Origin: Lachnospiraceae bacterium
Lineage (GTDB): Bacteria; Bacillota; Clostridia; Lachnospirales; Lachnospiraceae
DNA: 64,000 nucleotides
Assembly: GCA_022799355.1 (NCBI GenBank)
Contig: JAAWOG010000007.1
Span: 28,545 to 92,544, forward strand
Direction: 5' to 3'
Shown: in pieces, positions 9,729 to 18,479 of the stretch
How the letters are laid out: each line of letters begins with the position of its first letter
How positions within the stretch are numbered: the first letter of the stretch is position 1
The notes under the pieces: model-generated
The model's database searches: none
What the model saw: only the letters and a program-made list of their open reading frames with translations
What the model was told of the DNA's origin: nothing
Made by a program: the position numbers and the translations under genes

Positions 9729-9764
9729 AAAAAGCAAATACCACTTCGCTCGTGCTTGCTTTTT
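9729..9764 (-). other. Hairpin in the rpsH-rplF spacer
   Basis: Nine-bp arms AAAAAGCAA / TTGCTTTTT enclose an 18-nt segment that can itself pair CAC with GTG. It sits just after the rpsH stop. It resembles, but is not identical to, the AAGAAAAACAA hairpins near rpsD and rpoA. Confidence 0.5.
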
Positions 9765-9772
9765 TCAGCGTC

Positions 9773-10174
9773 CTACCAAACGAATGCTAATACTTCACCG
9801 CCTACGCCTAACTCTCTCGCTTTCTTGTCCGTGATAACGCCCTGATTTGTGGAAACGATAGCGATTCCCAGGCCGCCCAGAACTCTCGGCATATCTTCCT
9901 TGCCCGCATATACACGAAGTCCCGGCTTTGATATTCTCTTGATACCGGAAATGATCTTCTCATTTCTGTCTGCGCCGTACTTTAAGGTAATGCGGATCGT
10001 ATCAAATGAACCGTCTTCGATCACTTCAAATTTTCTGATATAACCTTCATCTGACAGAATCTGCGCGATAGCCAGTTTCATCTTAGATGAGGGTACGTCT
10101 ACTGTATCATGTTTTGCAGTATTTGCATTACGGATTCTTGTAAGCATATCTGCAATAGGGTCACTCATTGTCAT
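9773..10174 (-). CDS. rpsH: 30S ribosomal protein S8
   Basis: A primary 16S binder and, in Escherichia coli, the spc operon repressor. The 133-aa protein starts [25 protein letters not shown] and carries the C-terminal [26 protein letters not shown] block, so it is complete. Starting at MSDPIAD, two codons later, would be equally plausible. Confidence 0.98.
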   Translation of the reverse strand: MTMSDPIADMLTRIRNANTAKHDTVDVPSSKMKLAIAQILSDEGYIRKFEVIEDGSFDTIRITLKYGADRNEKIISGIKRISKPGLRVYAGKEDMPRVLGGLGIAIVSTNQGVITDKKARELGVGGEVLAFVW

Positions 10175-10214
10175 GGTCAGTTTCCTCCTTCTTCATTTAG
10201 ACTCATCACGCATC

Positions 10215-10400
10215 CTACCAGCTTGATTTCTTTACGCCGGGGATCTCGCCCTTATATGCCAACTCACGGAAGCAAATTCTGCAGATTCCGTATTTTCTCA
10301 AATATGCGTGGGGACGACCACAAATCCTGCAACGGCTGTAAGCTCTTGTAGAGAACTTCGGTTTACGCTGCTGTTTAATCTTCATCGCTGTTTTAGCCAT
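10215..10400 (-). CDS. rpsN: 30S ribosomal protein S14, zinc type
   Basis: This is the short S14 (61 aa) with two CxxC pairs (CRIC at 24-27 and CRIC at 40-43), the zinc-binding form typical of Firmicutes. It starts [24 protein letters not shown] and ends in [11 protein letters not shown]. It lies 15 bp after rplE, 40 bp before rpsH. Confidence 0.98.
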   Translation of the reverse strand: MAKTAMKIKQQRKPKFSTRAYSRCRICGRPHAYLRKYGICRICFRELAYKGEIPGVKKSSW

Positions 10401-10415
10401 GGAATTTACCTCCTG

Positions 10416-10955
10416 TTATTTTTCATAGGGCATATTGAATAATCTCAGTAACTCACGCGCTTCTTCGTCCGTCTTCGCGGTAGTCACGATGATAACATCC
10501 ATGCCTCTTACTTTATCAATCTTATCATACTCGATTTCAGGGAAGATGATCTGTTCCTTGATACCCAGCGCATAGTTGCCTCTTCCGTCAAACGCGTTGG
10601 CGCTCACGCCTCTGAAGTCACGCACACGGGGCAGAGCCAGGTTTACCAGACGATCCAGGAACTCATACATCTTCTCGCCGCGGAGAGTCGTCTTACAGCC
10701 GATAGACTGTCCTTCCCTGATTTTAAAGTTAGCGATAGATTTTTTTGCTTTTGTAATAACAACGTGCTGACCTGTAATCTTTTCCATATCAGCAGCGGCA
10801 GCTTCCAATACCTTCGGATTTTCCTTTGCTTCGCCGACACCCATATTTACTACGATCTTGTCGATCTTGGGAACTTCCATGATATTCTTATAGCCAAACT
10901 TTTTGATCATAGCGTCTACGATCTCATTTTTGTACATATCTTTTAATCTGCTCAT
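10416..10955 (-). CDS. rplE: 50S ribosomal protein L5
   Basis: It binds 5S rRNA and forms the intersubunit bridge with S13. The 179-aa sequence has the [15 protein letters not shown] motif, the [15 protein letters not shown] segment and the [18 protein letters not shown]-terminal block. Lengths and order are canonical. Confidence 0.98.
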   Translation of the reverse strand: MSRLKDMYKNEIVDAMIKKFGYKNIMEVPKIDKIVVNMGVGEAKENPKVLEAAAADMEKITGQHVVITKAKKSIANFKIREGQSIGCKTTLRGEKMYEFLDRLVNLALPRVRDFRGVSANAFDGRGNYALGIKEQIIFPEIEYDKIDKVRGMDVIIVTTAKTDEEARELLRLFNMPYEK

Positions 10956-10970
10956 GTTTTACCTCCTCCC

Positions 10971-11282
10971 TTAATCGATCACATCGCCTGTGGATTTTGC
11001 GAAACGGACTTTCTTGTCGCCATCCATCTTAAAGCCCACTCTGGTCGGTTTTCCTTTGTGCACATACATCACATTGGAAATGTCGATCATAGCCTCTCTT
11101 TGCACGATACCGCCGTTAGCGTTTGCTGCGGAAGGTTTCATATGCTTTGTGATCATATTTACTCCTTCGACAAGCACTCTGCCCTTTTTGCGGTCAATCT
11201 CAAGGACTTTGCCTTCTTTGTCTTTATCTTTGCCGGCGATCACTTTTACCGTGTCGCCCTTTTTGATCTTTAACATTGCCAT
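10971..11282 (-). CDS. rplX: 50S ribosomal protein L24
   Basis: An assembly initiator of the large subunit near the exit tunnel. It has 103 aa with an N-terminal KOW motif ([20 protein letters not shown]) followed by the [14 protein letters not shown] segment. It lies 14-16 bp from rplE and rplN. Confidence 0.98.
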   Translation of the reverse strand: MAMLKIKKGDTVKVIAGKDKDKEGKVLEIDRKKGRVLVEGVNMITKHMKPSAANANGGIVQREAMIDISNVMYVHKGKPTRVGFKMDGDKKVRFAKSTGDVID

Positions 11283-11296
11283 AACCGGTATACCTC

Positions 11297-11665
11297 CTAT
11301 AATACTTCCGGAGCCAGGGAAACAATCTTCATAAACTGTTTCTCACGAAGCTCTCTTGCTACCGGTCCAAAGATACGGGTTCCTCTCGGAGTCTTGTCAT
11401 CTTTGATAATAACAGCAGCATTTTCATCGAATCTGATGTAAGAACCATCTTTGCGGCGGGCGCCCTTTACGGTACGCACTACGACAGCTTTTACCACATC
11501 GCCCTTTTTCACAACGCCGCCTGGTGTTGCATCTTTGACAGAAGCAACGATTATATCACCAATACTTGCATATCTTCTAACAGAGCCGCCCATTACTCTG
11601 ATGCAAAGCAGTTCCTTCGCACCTGTGTTATCGGCAACTTTCAGTCTGGTTTCCTGCTGAACCAT
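11297..11665 (-). CDS. rplN: 50S ribosomal protein L14
   Basis: It lies at the subunit interface and contacts 16S helix 14. It is 122 aa with the invariant start [19 protein letters not shown] and the [21 protein letters not shown] and [15 protein letters not shown] motifs. Confidence 0.98.
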   Translation of the reverse strand: MVQQETRLKVADNTGAKELLCIRVMGGSVRRYASIGDIIVASVKDATPGGVVKKGDVVKAVVVRTVKGARRKDGSYIRFDENAAVIIKDDKTPRGTRIFGPVARELREKQFMKIVSLAPEVL

Positions 11666-11701
11666 GTTGATTCTCCTTTCGCTTTACTTGCACGAGTCCA
11701 A

Positions 11702-11956
11702 TTATTTGGCTCTCTCAACAATCTCAACAAGTCTCCATCTCTTATCCTTGGACAGAGGCCTTGTCTCCATAACCTTTACGGTATCACCGATATGACAGTC
11801 ATTGTTCTCGTCATGAGCTTTCAATTTGTAAGTCCTTTTTACGATCTTATTGTAAAGCGGATGCATTTCATTATTCTGGATCGCCACAACGATCGTCTTA
11901 TCCATTTTATCGCTGACAACCTTGCCAGTACGTGTTTTTCTTAAATTTCTTTCCAC
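11702..11956 (-). CDS. rpsQ: 30S ribosomal protein S17
   Basis: A primary 16S binder with an OB fold. It is 84 aa: [20 protein letters not shown] at the start, then [19 protein letters not shown] and the [21 protein letters not shown] block. It is complete and in standard order after rpmC. Confidence 0.98.
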   Translation of the reverse strand: MERNLRKTRTGKVVSDKMDKTIVVAIQNNEMHPLYNKIVKRTYKLKAHDENNDCHIGDTVKVMETRPLSKDKRWRLVEIVERAK

Positions 11957-11993
11957 GATTTGCTCTCCTTTCCAGTTAATACAATACAGGTGC

Positions 11994-12194
11994 TTAGTCT
12001 GCCTTTGCTGTGATTACAGTCTGAATACGGGCAATGTTCTTTCTCACTTCTTTGATCCTTGCTGTATTGTCCAACTGATTTGTTGCGTTCTGGAACCTCA
12101 AATTGAAAAGTTCTTTCTTTGCAGCTACCAACTCTTCTGCTAATTCCGCAGGTGTCTTCGCTCTTAAATCTTCAATATATTTACTAGTTTTCAT
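11994..12194 (-). CDS. rpmC: 50S ribosomal protein L29
   Basis: It lies beside the tunnel exit next to L23. I use the ATG at 12194 ([22 protein letters not shown], 66 aa). This gives the family's normal length and an 11-bp overlap with the end of rplP. A longer in-frame start upstream would run back through rplP without homology. Confidence 0.97.
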   Translation of the reverse strand: MKTSKYIEDLRAKTPAELAEELVAAKKELFNLRFQNATNQLDNTARIKEVRKNIARIQTVITAKAD

Positions 12195-12621
12195 TTGATG
12201 CACCGCCTTCCAAGTCTGCTTTAGAAACGACTTTACATTTACATGGAAGCTTATGTGTTGCAAGACGCAGCGCTTCTTTTGCAATCTCCTCAGGCACACC
12301 TGCGATCTCGAAAAGCACGCGTCCCGGCTTAACAACTGCTACCCAGTATTCCAGAGTACCTTTACCGGAACCCATACGTGTTTCTGCCGGTTTTGTTGTT
12401 ACAGGTTTATCCGGGAAAATCTTAATCCAGACTTTACCGCCACGTTTTACGTAACGTGTCATAGCCACACGGGCTGCTTCGATCTGGTTGGATTTGATCC
12501 AGGCCGGTTCCGTTGCGATAATACCATATTCGCCATAGGTAATCGTTGTACCTCTGGTAGGCTTGCCTGCCATGGAACCACGGAACTGTTTACGACGTTT
12601 TACTCTTTTTGGCATTAACAT
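12184..12621 (-). CDS. rplP: 50S ribosomal protein L16
   Basis: It organises the A-site tRNA elbow and the peptidyl-transferase region. It is 145 aa with [35 protein letters not shown] and the [21 protein letters not shown] motif. An AAGGGAG lies 12 nt before the first ATG, and a second ATG two codons later is possible. It follows rpsC by 2 bp and overlaps rpmC, so it is tightly coupled. Confidence 0.98.
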   Translation of the reverse strand: MLMPKRVKRRKQFRGSMAGKPTRGTTITYGEYGIIATEPAWIKSNQIEAARVAMTRYVKRGGKVWIKIFPDKPVTTKPAETRMGSGKGTLEYWVAVVKPGRVLFEIAGVPEEIAKEALRLATHKLPCKCKVVSKADLEGGASNEN

Positions 12622-12623
12622 AA

Positions 12624-13280
12624 TTATTTCTCGCTCCCTTCCTTATTTCCTTTGGCGGGAAGAACTTCACCCTTGTAGATCCAGACTTTCACACCGACTT
12701 TACCGTAGGTGGTGTCTGCTTCCGCAAAACCATAATCAATATCAGCTCTCAGTGTCTGAAGCGGAATAGTGCCTTCGCTGTAGAACTCAGTCCGGGCAAT
12801 ATCAGCACCGCCGAGACGTCCGGAAACAGCCGCCTTGATACCGAGCGCTTTCGCTTTCATTGTTCTGCCCATGCAGGACTTCATAGCCCTTCTGAAAGAC
12901 ACACGGTTCTCAAGCTGCTGCGCGATATTCTCCGCAACAAGCTGAGCGTCCCTGTCGGGTACCTTGATCTCTTTGATATCGATCAGCACCTTCTTATCAG
13001 TCAGCTTGGAAAGCTCCGTTTTTGTCTTTTCGATCTCTGCCCCGGCTTTACCAATCACAACGCCGGGTTTTGCCGTATAAATGATAACTTTTACTCTGTC
13101 GGAAGCTCTCTCAATTTCGATTTTGGAGATACCGGCAGCATATAATTTCTTTTTCAGGTATTTTCTGATATTATAGTCTTCTACCAGATAATCGGAAAAC
13201 TCAGCATCAGCATACCATCTGGAATCCCAATCCTTAATAATACCGACTCTGAGGCCGTGAGGATTAACTTTCTGTCCCAT
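12624..13280 (-). CDS. rpsC: 30S ribosomal protein S3
   Basis: It forms part of the mRNA entry helicase. I use the ATG at 13280 ([20 protein letters not shown], 218 aa), the invariant start of the family; a longer frame reading MGRKKGV upstream includes the ribosome binding site. The KH domain ([20 protein letters not shown]) and the C-terminal [16 protein letters not shown] motif are present. Confidence 0.98.
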   Translation of the reverse strand: MGQKVNPHGLRVGIIKDWDSRWYADAEFSDYLVEDYNIRKYLKKKLYAAGISKIEIERASDRVKVIIYTAKPGVVIGKAGAEIEKTKTELSKLTDKKVLIDIKEIKVPDRDAQLVAENIAQQLENRVSFRRAMKSCMGRTMKAKALGIKAAVSGRLGGADIARTEFYSEGTIPLQTLRADIDYGFAEADTTYGKVGVKVWIYKGEVLPAKGNKEGSEK

Positions 13281-13309
13281 ATAATTAACTCCTTTCTTCC
13301 TGCCCACAG

Positions 13310-13325
13310 CGTGAGCATGCTCACG
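13310..13325. other. Perfect 16-bp palindrome in the rplV-rpsC spacer
   Basis: CGTGAGCATGCTCACG is perfectly self-complementary and lies between the rplV stop and the rpsC ribosome binding site. In RNA it could form only a tight hairpin. Function unknown. Confidence 0.6.
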
Positions 13326-13343
13326 TTCTGAGCATTACCTGTA

Positions 13344-13730
13344 TTATTTCTCGTTCAGCACGATCTTGATATGGCTCATCCTCTTTTCGATTCTGTAAGC
13401 CCTGCCCTGTGCCCGGGGCCTTACACGTTTCATAATAGGACCGTTGCTTGCATAGCATTCCTCAATATAAAGGTTAGCCGCATTCATGCCGTTGTTGTTT
13501 TCAGCATTGGCAATTGCTGATTCCAGTAATTTTTTGATAACGCCGGAAGCATATCTGGGGCTGTACTCCAGAATTGCAAGGGCGCTTGTTACGTCTTTGC
13601 CTCTGATGGCATCTAATACAAAGCATGCTTTCTGTACAGGAATCCTTGCGTAAGATAACTTAGCGGAAGGTCTTGTATCTTTCTGAGCATTTCTTTCTCT
13701 TTTAATCTGACTTCTATGTCCTTTAGCCAT
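13344..13730 (-). CDS. rplV: 50S ribosomal protein L22
   Basis: Its beta-hairpin lines the exit tunnel and is a macrolide-resistance site. It is 128 aa with LSYARIPVQKACFVLDAIRGK, ANAENNNGMNAANLYIEEC and the hairpin KRVRPRAQGRAYRIEKRMSHIKIVL. It is complete and in canonical order. Confidence 0.98.
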   Translation of the reverse strand: MAKGHRSQIKRERNAQKDTRPSAKLSYARIPVQKACFVLDAIRGKDVTSALAILEYSPRYASGVIKKLLESAIANAENNNGMNAANLYIEECYASNGPIMKRVRPRAQGRAYRIEKRMSHIKIVLNEK

Positions 13731-13747
13731 AGTTTAAACCTCCTTTC

Positions 13748-13771
13748 ATATGAAAACCTTTGTTTTCATAT
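13748..13771. other. Hairpin in the rpsS-rplV spacer
   Basis: Ten-bp perfect arms ATATGAAAAC / GTTTTCATAT with a 4-nt loop, placed between the rpsS stop and the rplV ribosome binding site. There is no T-tract, so it is likely a stability or pausing element. Confidence 0.55.
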
Positions 13772-13778
13772 TAACCTT

Positions 13779-14060
13779 TCATCTCACTCTGGATTTCTTA
13801 TCTTCTTTTGCATGTCCCCTGTAGGTTCTGGTTGCAACGAACTCACCTAATTTATGTCCAACCATGTCCTCCGTCACATATACAGGCACATGCTTTCTGC
13901 CGTCGTGAACCGCAAAAGTATGTCCTACAAAAGACGGGAAAATTGTGGAACGGCGGGACCAGGTCTTAATAACCTGTTTCTGACCGGATGCATTCAAAGC
14001 GTCTACTTTTTTCAGTAAGCTTTCATCTGCGAATGGTCCTTTTTTCAATGATCTCGACAT
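13779..14060 (-). CDS. rpsS: 30S ribosomal protein S19
   Basis: A head protein that contacts S13 and the P-site region. It is 93 aa: [40 protein letters not shown] and the C-terminal [13 protein letters not shown] segment. Standard length. Confidence 0.98.
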   Translation of the reverse strand: MSRSLKKGPFADESLLKKVDALNASGQKQVIKTWSRRSTIFPSFVGHTFAVHDGRKHVPVYVTEDMVGHKLGEFVATRTYRGHAKEDKKSRVR

Positions 14061-14081
14061 GTCTCTTCCTCCTCAATATGA

Positions 14082-14924
14082 TTACTTGATCGCTCTGCCG
14101 TCTCTTCTTCTTACAATCAGTTTGTTAGAAGCTTTTTTCTTCTTACGAGTCTTTAAGCCAAGTGCAGGTTTGCCCCACGGTGTGCTCGGGCCGGGACGTC
14201 CGATCGGTGCGCGTCCTTCACCACCGCCGTGCGGATGGTCATTCGGGTTCATAACGGAACCACGAACCGTAGGCCTGATGCCCATGTGACGTTTCCGTCC
14301 TGCTTTACCAATATTGATAAGGTTGTGGTCAACGTTGCCAACTACGCCGATGGTAGCGCGGCATACGCTGAGAACCATTCTCATTTCACCGGAAGGAAGA
14401 CGAAGCGTTGCATACTTTCCTTCTTTTGCCATAAGCTGTGCGCTGTTGCCGGCGCTGCGGACCATCTGGCCGCCCTTGCCCGGGTACAGCTCAATGTTGT
14501 GTACCTGCGTACCAACAGGAATCGCGGAAAGAGGCAGGCAGTTGCCGACTCTGATCTCCGCCTCGGGACCGTTCATTACCTTCATGCCGTCCTTCAGTCC
14601 GTCGGGAGCGATAATATAAGCTTTCTGTCCGTCCGCATAGCAGATCAGCGCGATATTTGCCGTTCTGTTCGGATCGTACTCGATACCGATTACGGTTGCC
14701 GGAATACCGTCTTTATTTCTCTTAAAATCAATGATTCTGTATTTCTGTCTGTTGCCGCCGCCGTGGTGACGAACAGTGATCTTACCCTGGTTGTTGCGCC
14801 CCGCATGTTTTTTCTTGCTTGCAAGCAGAGACTTTTCAGGGGTTTTCTTTGTGATCTCAGAGAAATCGGAACCAGTCATGTTTCTTCTGGAAGGTGTATA
14901 TGGGTTATAGGTTTTAATTCCCAT
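14082..14924 (-). CDS. rplB: 50S ribosomal protein L2
   Basis: Essential for subunit joining and peptidyl transfer. It is 280 aa with the two-domain layout, the [20 protein letters not shown] segment and the C-terminal [20 protein letters not shown] motif carrying the conserved histidine. The 99-bp spacer before it, after rplW, folds with GGAG/CTCC and CCGGA/TCCGG arms. Confidence 0.98.
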   Translation of the reverse strand: MGIKTYNPYTPSRRNMTGSDFSEITKKTPEKSLLASKKKHAGRNNQGKITVRHHGGGNRQKYRIIDFKRNKDGIPATVIGIEYDPNRTANIALICYADGQKAYIIAPDGLKDGMKVMNGPEAEIRVGNCLPLSAIPVGTQVHNIELYPGKGGQMVRSAGNSAQLMAKEGKYATLRLPSGEMRMVLSVCRATIGVVGNVDHNLINIGKAGRKRHMGIRPTVRGSVMNPNDHPHGGGEGRAPIGRPGPSTPWGKPALGLKTRKKKKASNKLIVRRRDGRAIK

Positions 14925-15023
14925 GTCTTTTTTCTCCTTTTCTTTTTATGTCGCAATGGAGTTTTCGGCGCTCCACCGGAATATCCGGCTCCATCGCATA
15001 CTCAAAACGCGCCGCCGTCCGTT

Positions 15024-15323
15024 TTAAAGGCCTGTGAAGATCTCGATCTCTTTGCTTTCCGCAGTAAGCTGAACAATGGCTTTTTTCCTCTTCGCCGTTC
15101 TGCCTACCGTCATGCCTCTTCTTTTCTTCTTGCCGTCCAGGTTCATCGTGTTTACACGTTCCACCTTAGTGCCTTCAAACATTTTTTCCACTGCTTCCTT
15201 CACCTGCGTCTTTGTCGCATCGGGATGCACCAGGAATGTGTATCTCTTGTCAGCCATGCCGGACATGCTTTTTTCTGTGATGACCGGTTTCAGGATGATA
15301 TCATAATATTTCAGATCAGCCAT
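15024..15323 (-). CDS. rplW: 50S ribosomal protein L23
   Basis: It is the docking site for trigger factor and SRP at the tunnel exit. It is 99 aa: [31 protein letters not shown], then the [18 protein letters not shown] loop. Its ATG overlaps the rplD stop by one base. Confidence 0.98.
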   Translation of the reverse strand: MADLKYYDIILKPVITEKSMSGMADKRYTFLVHPDATKTQVKEAVEKMFEGTKVERVNTMNLDGKKKRRGMTVGRTAKRKKAIVQLTAESKEIEIFTGL

Positions 15324-15946
15324 TATGCATACACCTCCTCAATTTTGGTAACGGCATCCTTTGTCAGGATCAGTGTCCCTGCTTTCAGAATATCGTAAAC
15401 ATTGATCGTCCCCGGCAGAGCCGTCTGTACAAAGGGAAGATTGTTTGCGGATTTGATCACCACATCATCCTTTTCTCCCAGTACAACCAGCGCCTTATCC
15501 TCTACTTTCAGATTTTCCAGCACTGCCTTGAACTTCTTTGTCTTGATCTCATCAAATTTCAGTTCATCCAGAACGATCAGCTTGCTCAACGCAACCTTGT
15601 CGGATAATACTGACTTTAATGCCGCTCTTTTTTCTTTCTTGTTCATCTTAAAGGAATAGTCTCTCGGTACCGGGGCAAATACAACACCGCCGCCTTTCCA
15701 CTGAGGCGATCTTGTGGAGCCCTGCCTTGCATGACCGGTTCCTTTCTGTCTCCAGGGCTTTCTTCCGCCGCCGGATACTTCGCCGCGGGTTTTTGCTTTC
15801 TGCGTTCCCTGGCGATTGTTTGCAAGCTGCTGCAGCACTGCCATATGCACCAGATGTTCGTTCACTTCCACGCCGAACACGGCATCATTTAATTCTACAG
15901 TACCAACTTCCTTGCCTTCCATATTATAAACAGATACTTTAGCCAT
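15323..15946 (-). CDS. rplD: 50S ribosomal protein L4
   Basis: Its extended loop reaches the exit tunnel. In E. coli L4 also represses the S10 operon through the leader. It is 207 aa with the loop sequence [23 protein letters not shown] (split here by the conserved GGGRKP) and the [14 protein letters not shown] block. It is a candidate regulator of the leader described at 17096-17428, though L4 control is not general in Firmicutes. Confidence 0.98.
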   Translation of the reverse strand: MAKVSVYNMEGKEVGTVELNDAVFGVEVNEHLVHMAVLQQLANNRQGTQKAKTRGEVSGGGRKPWRQKGTGHARQGSTRSPQWKGGGVVFAPVPRDYSFKMNKKEKRAALKSVLSDKVALSKLIVLDELKFDEIKTKKFKAVLENLKVEDKALVVLGEKDDVVIKSANNLPFVQTALPGTINVYDILKAGTLILTKDAVTKIEEVYA

Positions 15947-15971
15947 TTCATTGTCCTCCTTTCGTCCCGAA

Positions 15972-16655
15972 TTATGCGTTTGCCCTGGTCGTCTCTTCGA
16001 TCGTAACCAGTGCTTTCTTAGGTCCCGGAACGGAGCCTTTTACCAGAAGCAGATTCTTCTCCGCGTCTACCCGTACCACTTCCAGGTTCTGTACCGTTAC
16101 TTTCACACAGCCCATATGGCCCGGCATGCCTTTTCCCTTGAACACTCTGCTCGGGGAGGAGCAGGCGCCGTTAGAACCCTGATGACGATGGAACTTGGAA
16201 CCGTGCTTCATAGGTCCTCTGTGCTGTCCGAGTCTCTTGATGGCACCCTGGAATCCCTTACCTTTGGAAATACCGGAAGCATCAATCTTGTCGCCAACTT
16301 CAAAGATATCAGCTTTGATCTCTTTGCCGAGTTCATATTCTTCCGCATTTTCAAAACGGAACTCCCTGACATATCTCTTACCGGAAACGCCGGCTTTCTT
16401 GAAATGCCCCATCTCCGCTCTGCTTACACCGTGACGGTGAGCCACTTCCTTCTTGCCGCCCTTGTCTTTCTTGACAACTCTTTCCTTCTTGTCAACAAAA
16501 CCTACCTGAACTGCCTTGTAACCGTCGTTTTCCACTGTTTTAACCTGAGTTACTACGCAGGGACCTGCCTGGAGAACGGTTACCGGTATCAGTGCGCCGT
16601 CTTCCTGGAAGATCTGAGTCATTCCGACTTTTGTAGCTAAAATCGCTTTCTTCAT
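15972..16655 (-). CDS. rplC: 50S ribosomal protein L3
   Basis: It helps initiate 23S folding near the peptidyl-transferase centre. I use the ATG at 16655 ([16 protein letters not shown], 227 aa), preceded by a good GGAGG. An in-frame start further upstream (16706) includes the ribosome binding site and has no homology. The [20 protein letters not shown] and [13 protein letters not shown] motifs are present. Confidence 0.98.
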   Translation of the reverse strand: MKKAILATKVGMTQIFQEDGALIPVTVLQAGPCVVTQVKTVENDGYKAVQVGFVDKKERVVKKDKGGKKEVAHRHGVSRAEMGHFKKAGVSGKRYVREFRFENAEEYELGKEIKADIFEVGDKIDASGISKGKGFQGAIKRLGQHRGPMKHGSKFHRHQGSNGACSSPSRVFKGKGMPGHMGCVKVTVQNLEVVRVDAEKNLLLVKGSVPGPKKALVTIEETTRANA

Positions 16656-16735
16656 GTTACCCTCCTTTTTTTCTACATCGGACCACACGTTGCAGGCTGT
16701 CCACAATCCCGCAAACTGCCGCCTTTGCAGCTTGC

Positions 16736-16757
16736 TGCGATCAGCCCGCTGATCGCA
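16736..16757 (-). other. Hairpin in the rpsJ-rplC spacer
   Basis: Perfect 10-bp arms TGCGATCAGC / GCTGATCGCA with a 2-nt centre lie 20 bp after the rpsJ stop in a 122-bp spacer. The long spacer and strong stem right after the first cistron could separate rpsJ expression from the rest of the operon. Confidence 0.55.
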
Positions 16758-16777
16758 TGTTCATAACTAGTAGAAGG

Positions 16778-17095
16778 TTATTTTTGTTTCATTTTGATAT
16801 CAATGTACACACCAGCCGGCATTTCCAGTCTCTGCAACGCATCGATGGTCTTGGGCGTCGGTGCAATGATGTCGATCAGTCTCTTGTGAGTTCTCTGCTC
16901 AAACTGTTCTCTGGAATCTTTGTACTTGTGAACCGCCCTTAAGATTGTAATAACTTCCTTCTTGGTGGGAAGGGGTACCGGTCCGCTCACCTGAGAACCA
17001 TTCTTCCTAACTGTTTCGATGATTTTTTTGGCAGACGCATCAACCAGCTGATGGTCATAAGCTTTTAATGTAATTCTCATTACCTGACTTGCCAT
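16778..17095 (-). CDS. rpsJ: 30S ribosomal protein S10
   Basis: First gene of the S10 operon; in many bacteria S10 is also the NusE antitermination partner of NusB. It is 105 aa with [30 protein letters not shown] and the C-terminal [16 protein letters not shown] segment. A GGAGGCGAC ribosome binding site precedes the ATG. rpsL, rpsG, fusA and tuf are not upstream, so the operon starts here. Confidence 0.98.
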   Translation of the reverse strand: MASQVMRITLKAYDHQLVDASAKKIIETVRKNGSQVSGPVPLPTKKEVITILRAVHKYKDSREQFEQRTHKRLIDIIAPTPKTIDALQRLEMPAGVYIDIKMKQK

Positions 17096-17428
17096 AAAAA
17101 AAGTCGCCTCCTTTTCGCACTTTTAATGAAATGAAAATGTGAATTTTCATTTTAGTACGACAAGCGGTGACTGTACACTCTTCCGTGTGTGTCCGGTTTC
17201 GAACCCCGGCAGACCTTTTCATAACTGTCTATGAAGTACCTGCCTCCACACGTTTCTGCTCTGCTCAGAAATAAGCCCTTGCAGTATTCTACGTTTGTAC
17301 AGTGACTTGTCGTCAGTTTCCTTACCGGAAAATCTTCGTATTCCGGTTTGACATTCGCTCCACGGAAAACCTGTCAGTAGTTGCCCGCTGACAGCAACCT
17401 CACGCTTCATCGCTATCATGCCACAGCA
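17096..17428 (-). promoter_or_regulatory. Long structured 5' leader of the S10 operon
   Basis: About 330 nt of transcribed, non-coding sequence separate the promoter from rpsJ. A long-range helix is visible: ACGACAAG and ACTGTAC (17297-17313) pair with CTTGTCGT and GTACAGT (17155-17176), 15 bp interrupted by a 2x5 internal loop and closing about 120 nt. Near the gene, AAATGAAAAT/ATTTTCATTT forms a second stem, and CCGG arms around GGTTCGAAA a third. I believe clostridial S10 leaders have been described; a covariance-model search would settle membership. The protein ligand is unknown. Confidence 0.6.
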
Positions 17429-17434
17429 TTAGCT

Positions 17435-17463
17435 ATTGTACTATAGAAACTTAAATAATGCAA
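17435..17463 (-). promoter_or_regulatory. S10 operon promoter
   Basis: On the minus strand, TTGCAT (17458-17463) and TACAAT (17435-17440) are spaced by exactly 17 bp. An A/T-rich tract lies upstream, typical of strong UP-element-assisted ribosomal promoters. The expected start is near 17428. Confidence 0.75.
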
Positions 17464-17516
17464 GGACTTTTTCAAAAAATTTTCAGTTTATTTTTTTAAT
17501 TATTTTTTTCGGCTTT

Positions 17517-17939
17517 CTATAAACGATCGGGGTTATTTACATAATTTATATACTCCGCCACAGAGCGGTCGAACCCTTCTATATGCCTGAGGAGCCAGTC
17601 CACTACCTGCTCTTTTACCTTTTCCACAAAAGCTGCCGTAGGCCCTTCGGACTCTTCCAGAAATTCATGCAGGGCTTCCACGGTATTTTTAAACTCTTCA
17701 TGTTTTGCCCTGTGTTCCCGGTAGCCCGGATAACCGGCGCTCTCCTGAAGCTTCTCCTCTTCCGAAAAATGAAACTCCGTATACTCCGCCAGATAATCCA
17801 GCATTTTGATCGCCTTTACTTTTCCGTCTCCCTCTTCACAGGCATTTACAAAGGCCGCAATACGCCCGATCAGTTCTCTGTGCTGCGTATCGATGGTATC
17901 GTTGCCGGTCAGCAGATTGTCGTTGAATTCTATGATCAT
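17517..17939 (-). CDS. Bacteriohemerythrin
   Basis: A 140-aa single-domain, di-iron oxygen-binding protein. Numbered from the ATG at 17939, the full ligand set is visible: His20, His57, Glu61, His76, His80, His119 and Asp124 (DTQHREL, HFSEEE, REHRAKH, HIEGFD). The ATG at 17939 is preferred over one four codons upstream because GAGGAG lies directly in front of it. In an anaerobe, likely roles are oxygen scavenging, sensing or delivery. It is monocistronic, pointing toward the ribosomal promoter. Confidence 0.93.
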   Translation of the reverse strand: MIIEFNDNLLTGNDTIDTQHRELIGRIAAFVNACEEGDGKVKAIKMLDYLAEYTEFHFSEEEKLQESAGYPGYREHRAKHEEFKNTVEALHEFLEESEGPTAAFVEKVKEQVVDWLLRHIEGFDRSVAEYINYVNNPDRL

Positions 17940-17962
17940 ACTTCTCCTCATTTCTGCGTTGT

Positions 17963-17990
17963 TTTATAATGCATAACGAGTTTGTGACAA
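17963..17990 (-). promoter_or_regulatory. Putative bacteriohemerythrin promoter
   Basis: TTGTCA (17985-17990) and TATAAA (17963-17968) lie 16 bp apart on the minus strand, with the ribosome binding site and ATG about 15 bp further. Confidence 0.55.
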
Positions 17991-18014
17991 GCAACGCGCA
18001 GACACAAATCTCGC

Positions 18015-18038
18015 GATTGAAAATTTTAATTTTCAATC
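18015..18038. other. 24-bp palindrome upstream of bacteriohemerythrin
   Basis: Two perfect 11-bp arms, GATTGAAAATT and AATTTTCAATC, surround TT. It lies 25 bp upstream of the -35 of the hemerythrin promoter. It could be a regulator site or a hairpin. It is not a terminator for ptb-buk, which runs the other way. Confidence 0.6.
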
Positions 18039-18142
18039 TTCCCCTTCCTTATATATATGCAGGCTTATTGTTTGCCTGTCTTTTATTCTACCACTAATCT
18101 GCCGGTTTGTTAATCTATTTTTGTGCCGATTTCTGCAATATC

Positions 18143-18285
18143 GTAACAATTCAGCCTTTCGGCTGCACTGTTACTGAATCCGCCCTATTTTAAGTTCACC
18201 TACGGTGAAAGGGCGGATTCTATTTTCCCATCACACATTTTTATGGAATTTGCAGCAAGTGCAAACTCCTATGCTGAACTGTTAC
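18143..18285. mobile_element. MITE copy A (143 bp, IS66-like ends)
   Basis: Terminal inverted repeats GTAACAATTCAGC and GCTGAACTGTTAC bound the element, and GCAATATC occurs on both flanks (18135-18142 and 18286-18293) as an 8-bp target duplication. Internally GAATCCGCCC/GGGCGGATTC (18176-18185, 18211-18220) encloses TTCACC/GGTGAA, and GGAATTTGCA/TGCAAACTCC forms another stem. It is homologous throughout to the copy at 35289-35429. There is no ORF. GTAA ends plus 8-bp duplications are hallmarks of IS66-family transposition; the driving transposase is not in the window. Confidence 0.85.
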
Positions 18286-18379
18286 GCAATATCACCCTTT
18301 TTGCCGCAAGGCGGATATCTTCCGCACACAGATGATACCGCTTCAGCAGTTCCGCCCTCAGACTTCTGCTGATATATCC

Positions 18380-18408
18380 TTGATTTTTGTGCGCCTAAGT
18401 GATACTAT
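18380..18408 (+). promoter_or_regulatory. ptb-buk promoter
   Basis: TTGATT (18380-18385) and TACTAT (18403-18408) are spaced by 17 bp. They lie about 70 bp upstream of the ptb start and 95 bp downstream of MITE copy A. Confidence 0.6.
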
Positions 18409-18479
18409 TTTATCAGAAAATTTATGCGGTATAAAGCATAAATACTTATATGAAAAACGAAAGTAAAGGAGCTAAGAAA

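Noticed and set aside
14229..15398. 389-codon plus-strand ORF across rplB and rplW
   Set aside because: It is antisense to unquestionable ribosomal protein genes, His/Cys-rich and without homology: a codon-bias shadow.
17185..17215. tRNA T-arm-like sequence (CCGG arms around GGTTCGAAA) in the S10 leader
   Set aside because: No acceptor, D or anticodon arms can be built around it on either strand, so it is a leader hairpin rather than a tRNA gene.
17219..17419. 66-codon minus-strand ORF within the S10 leader
   Set aside because: No ribosome binding site and no resemblance to a family; it overlaps the long-range leader helix. A regulatory leader peptide cannot be excluded, but nothing supports it.
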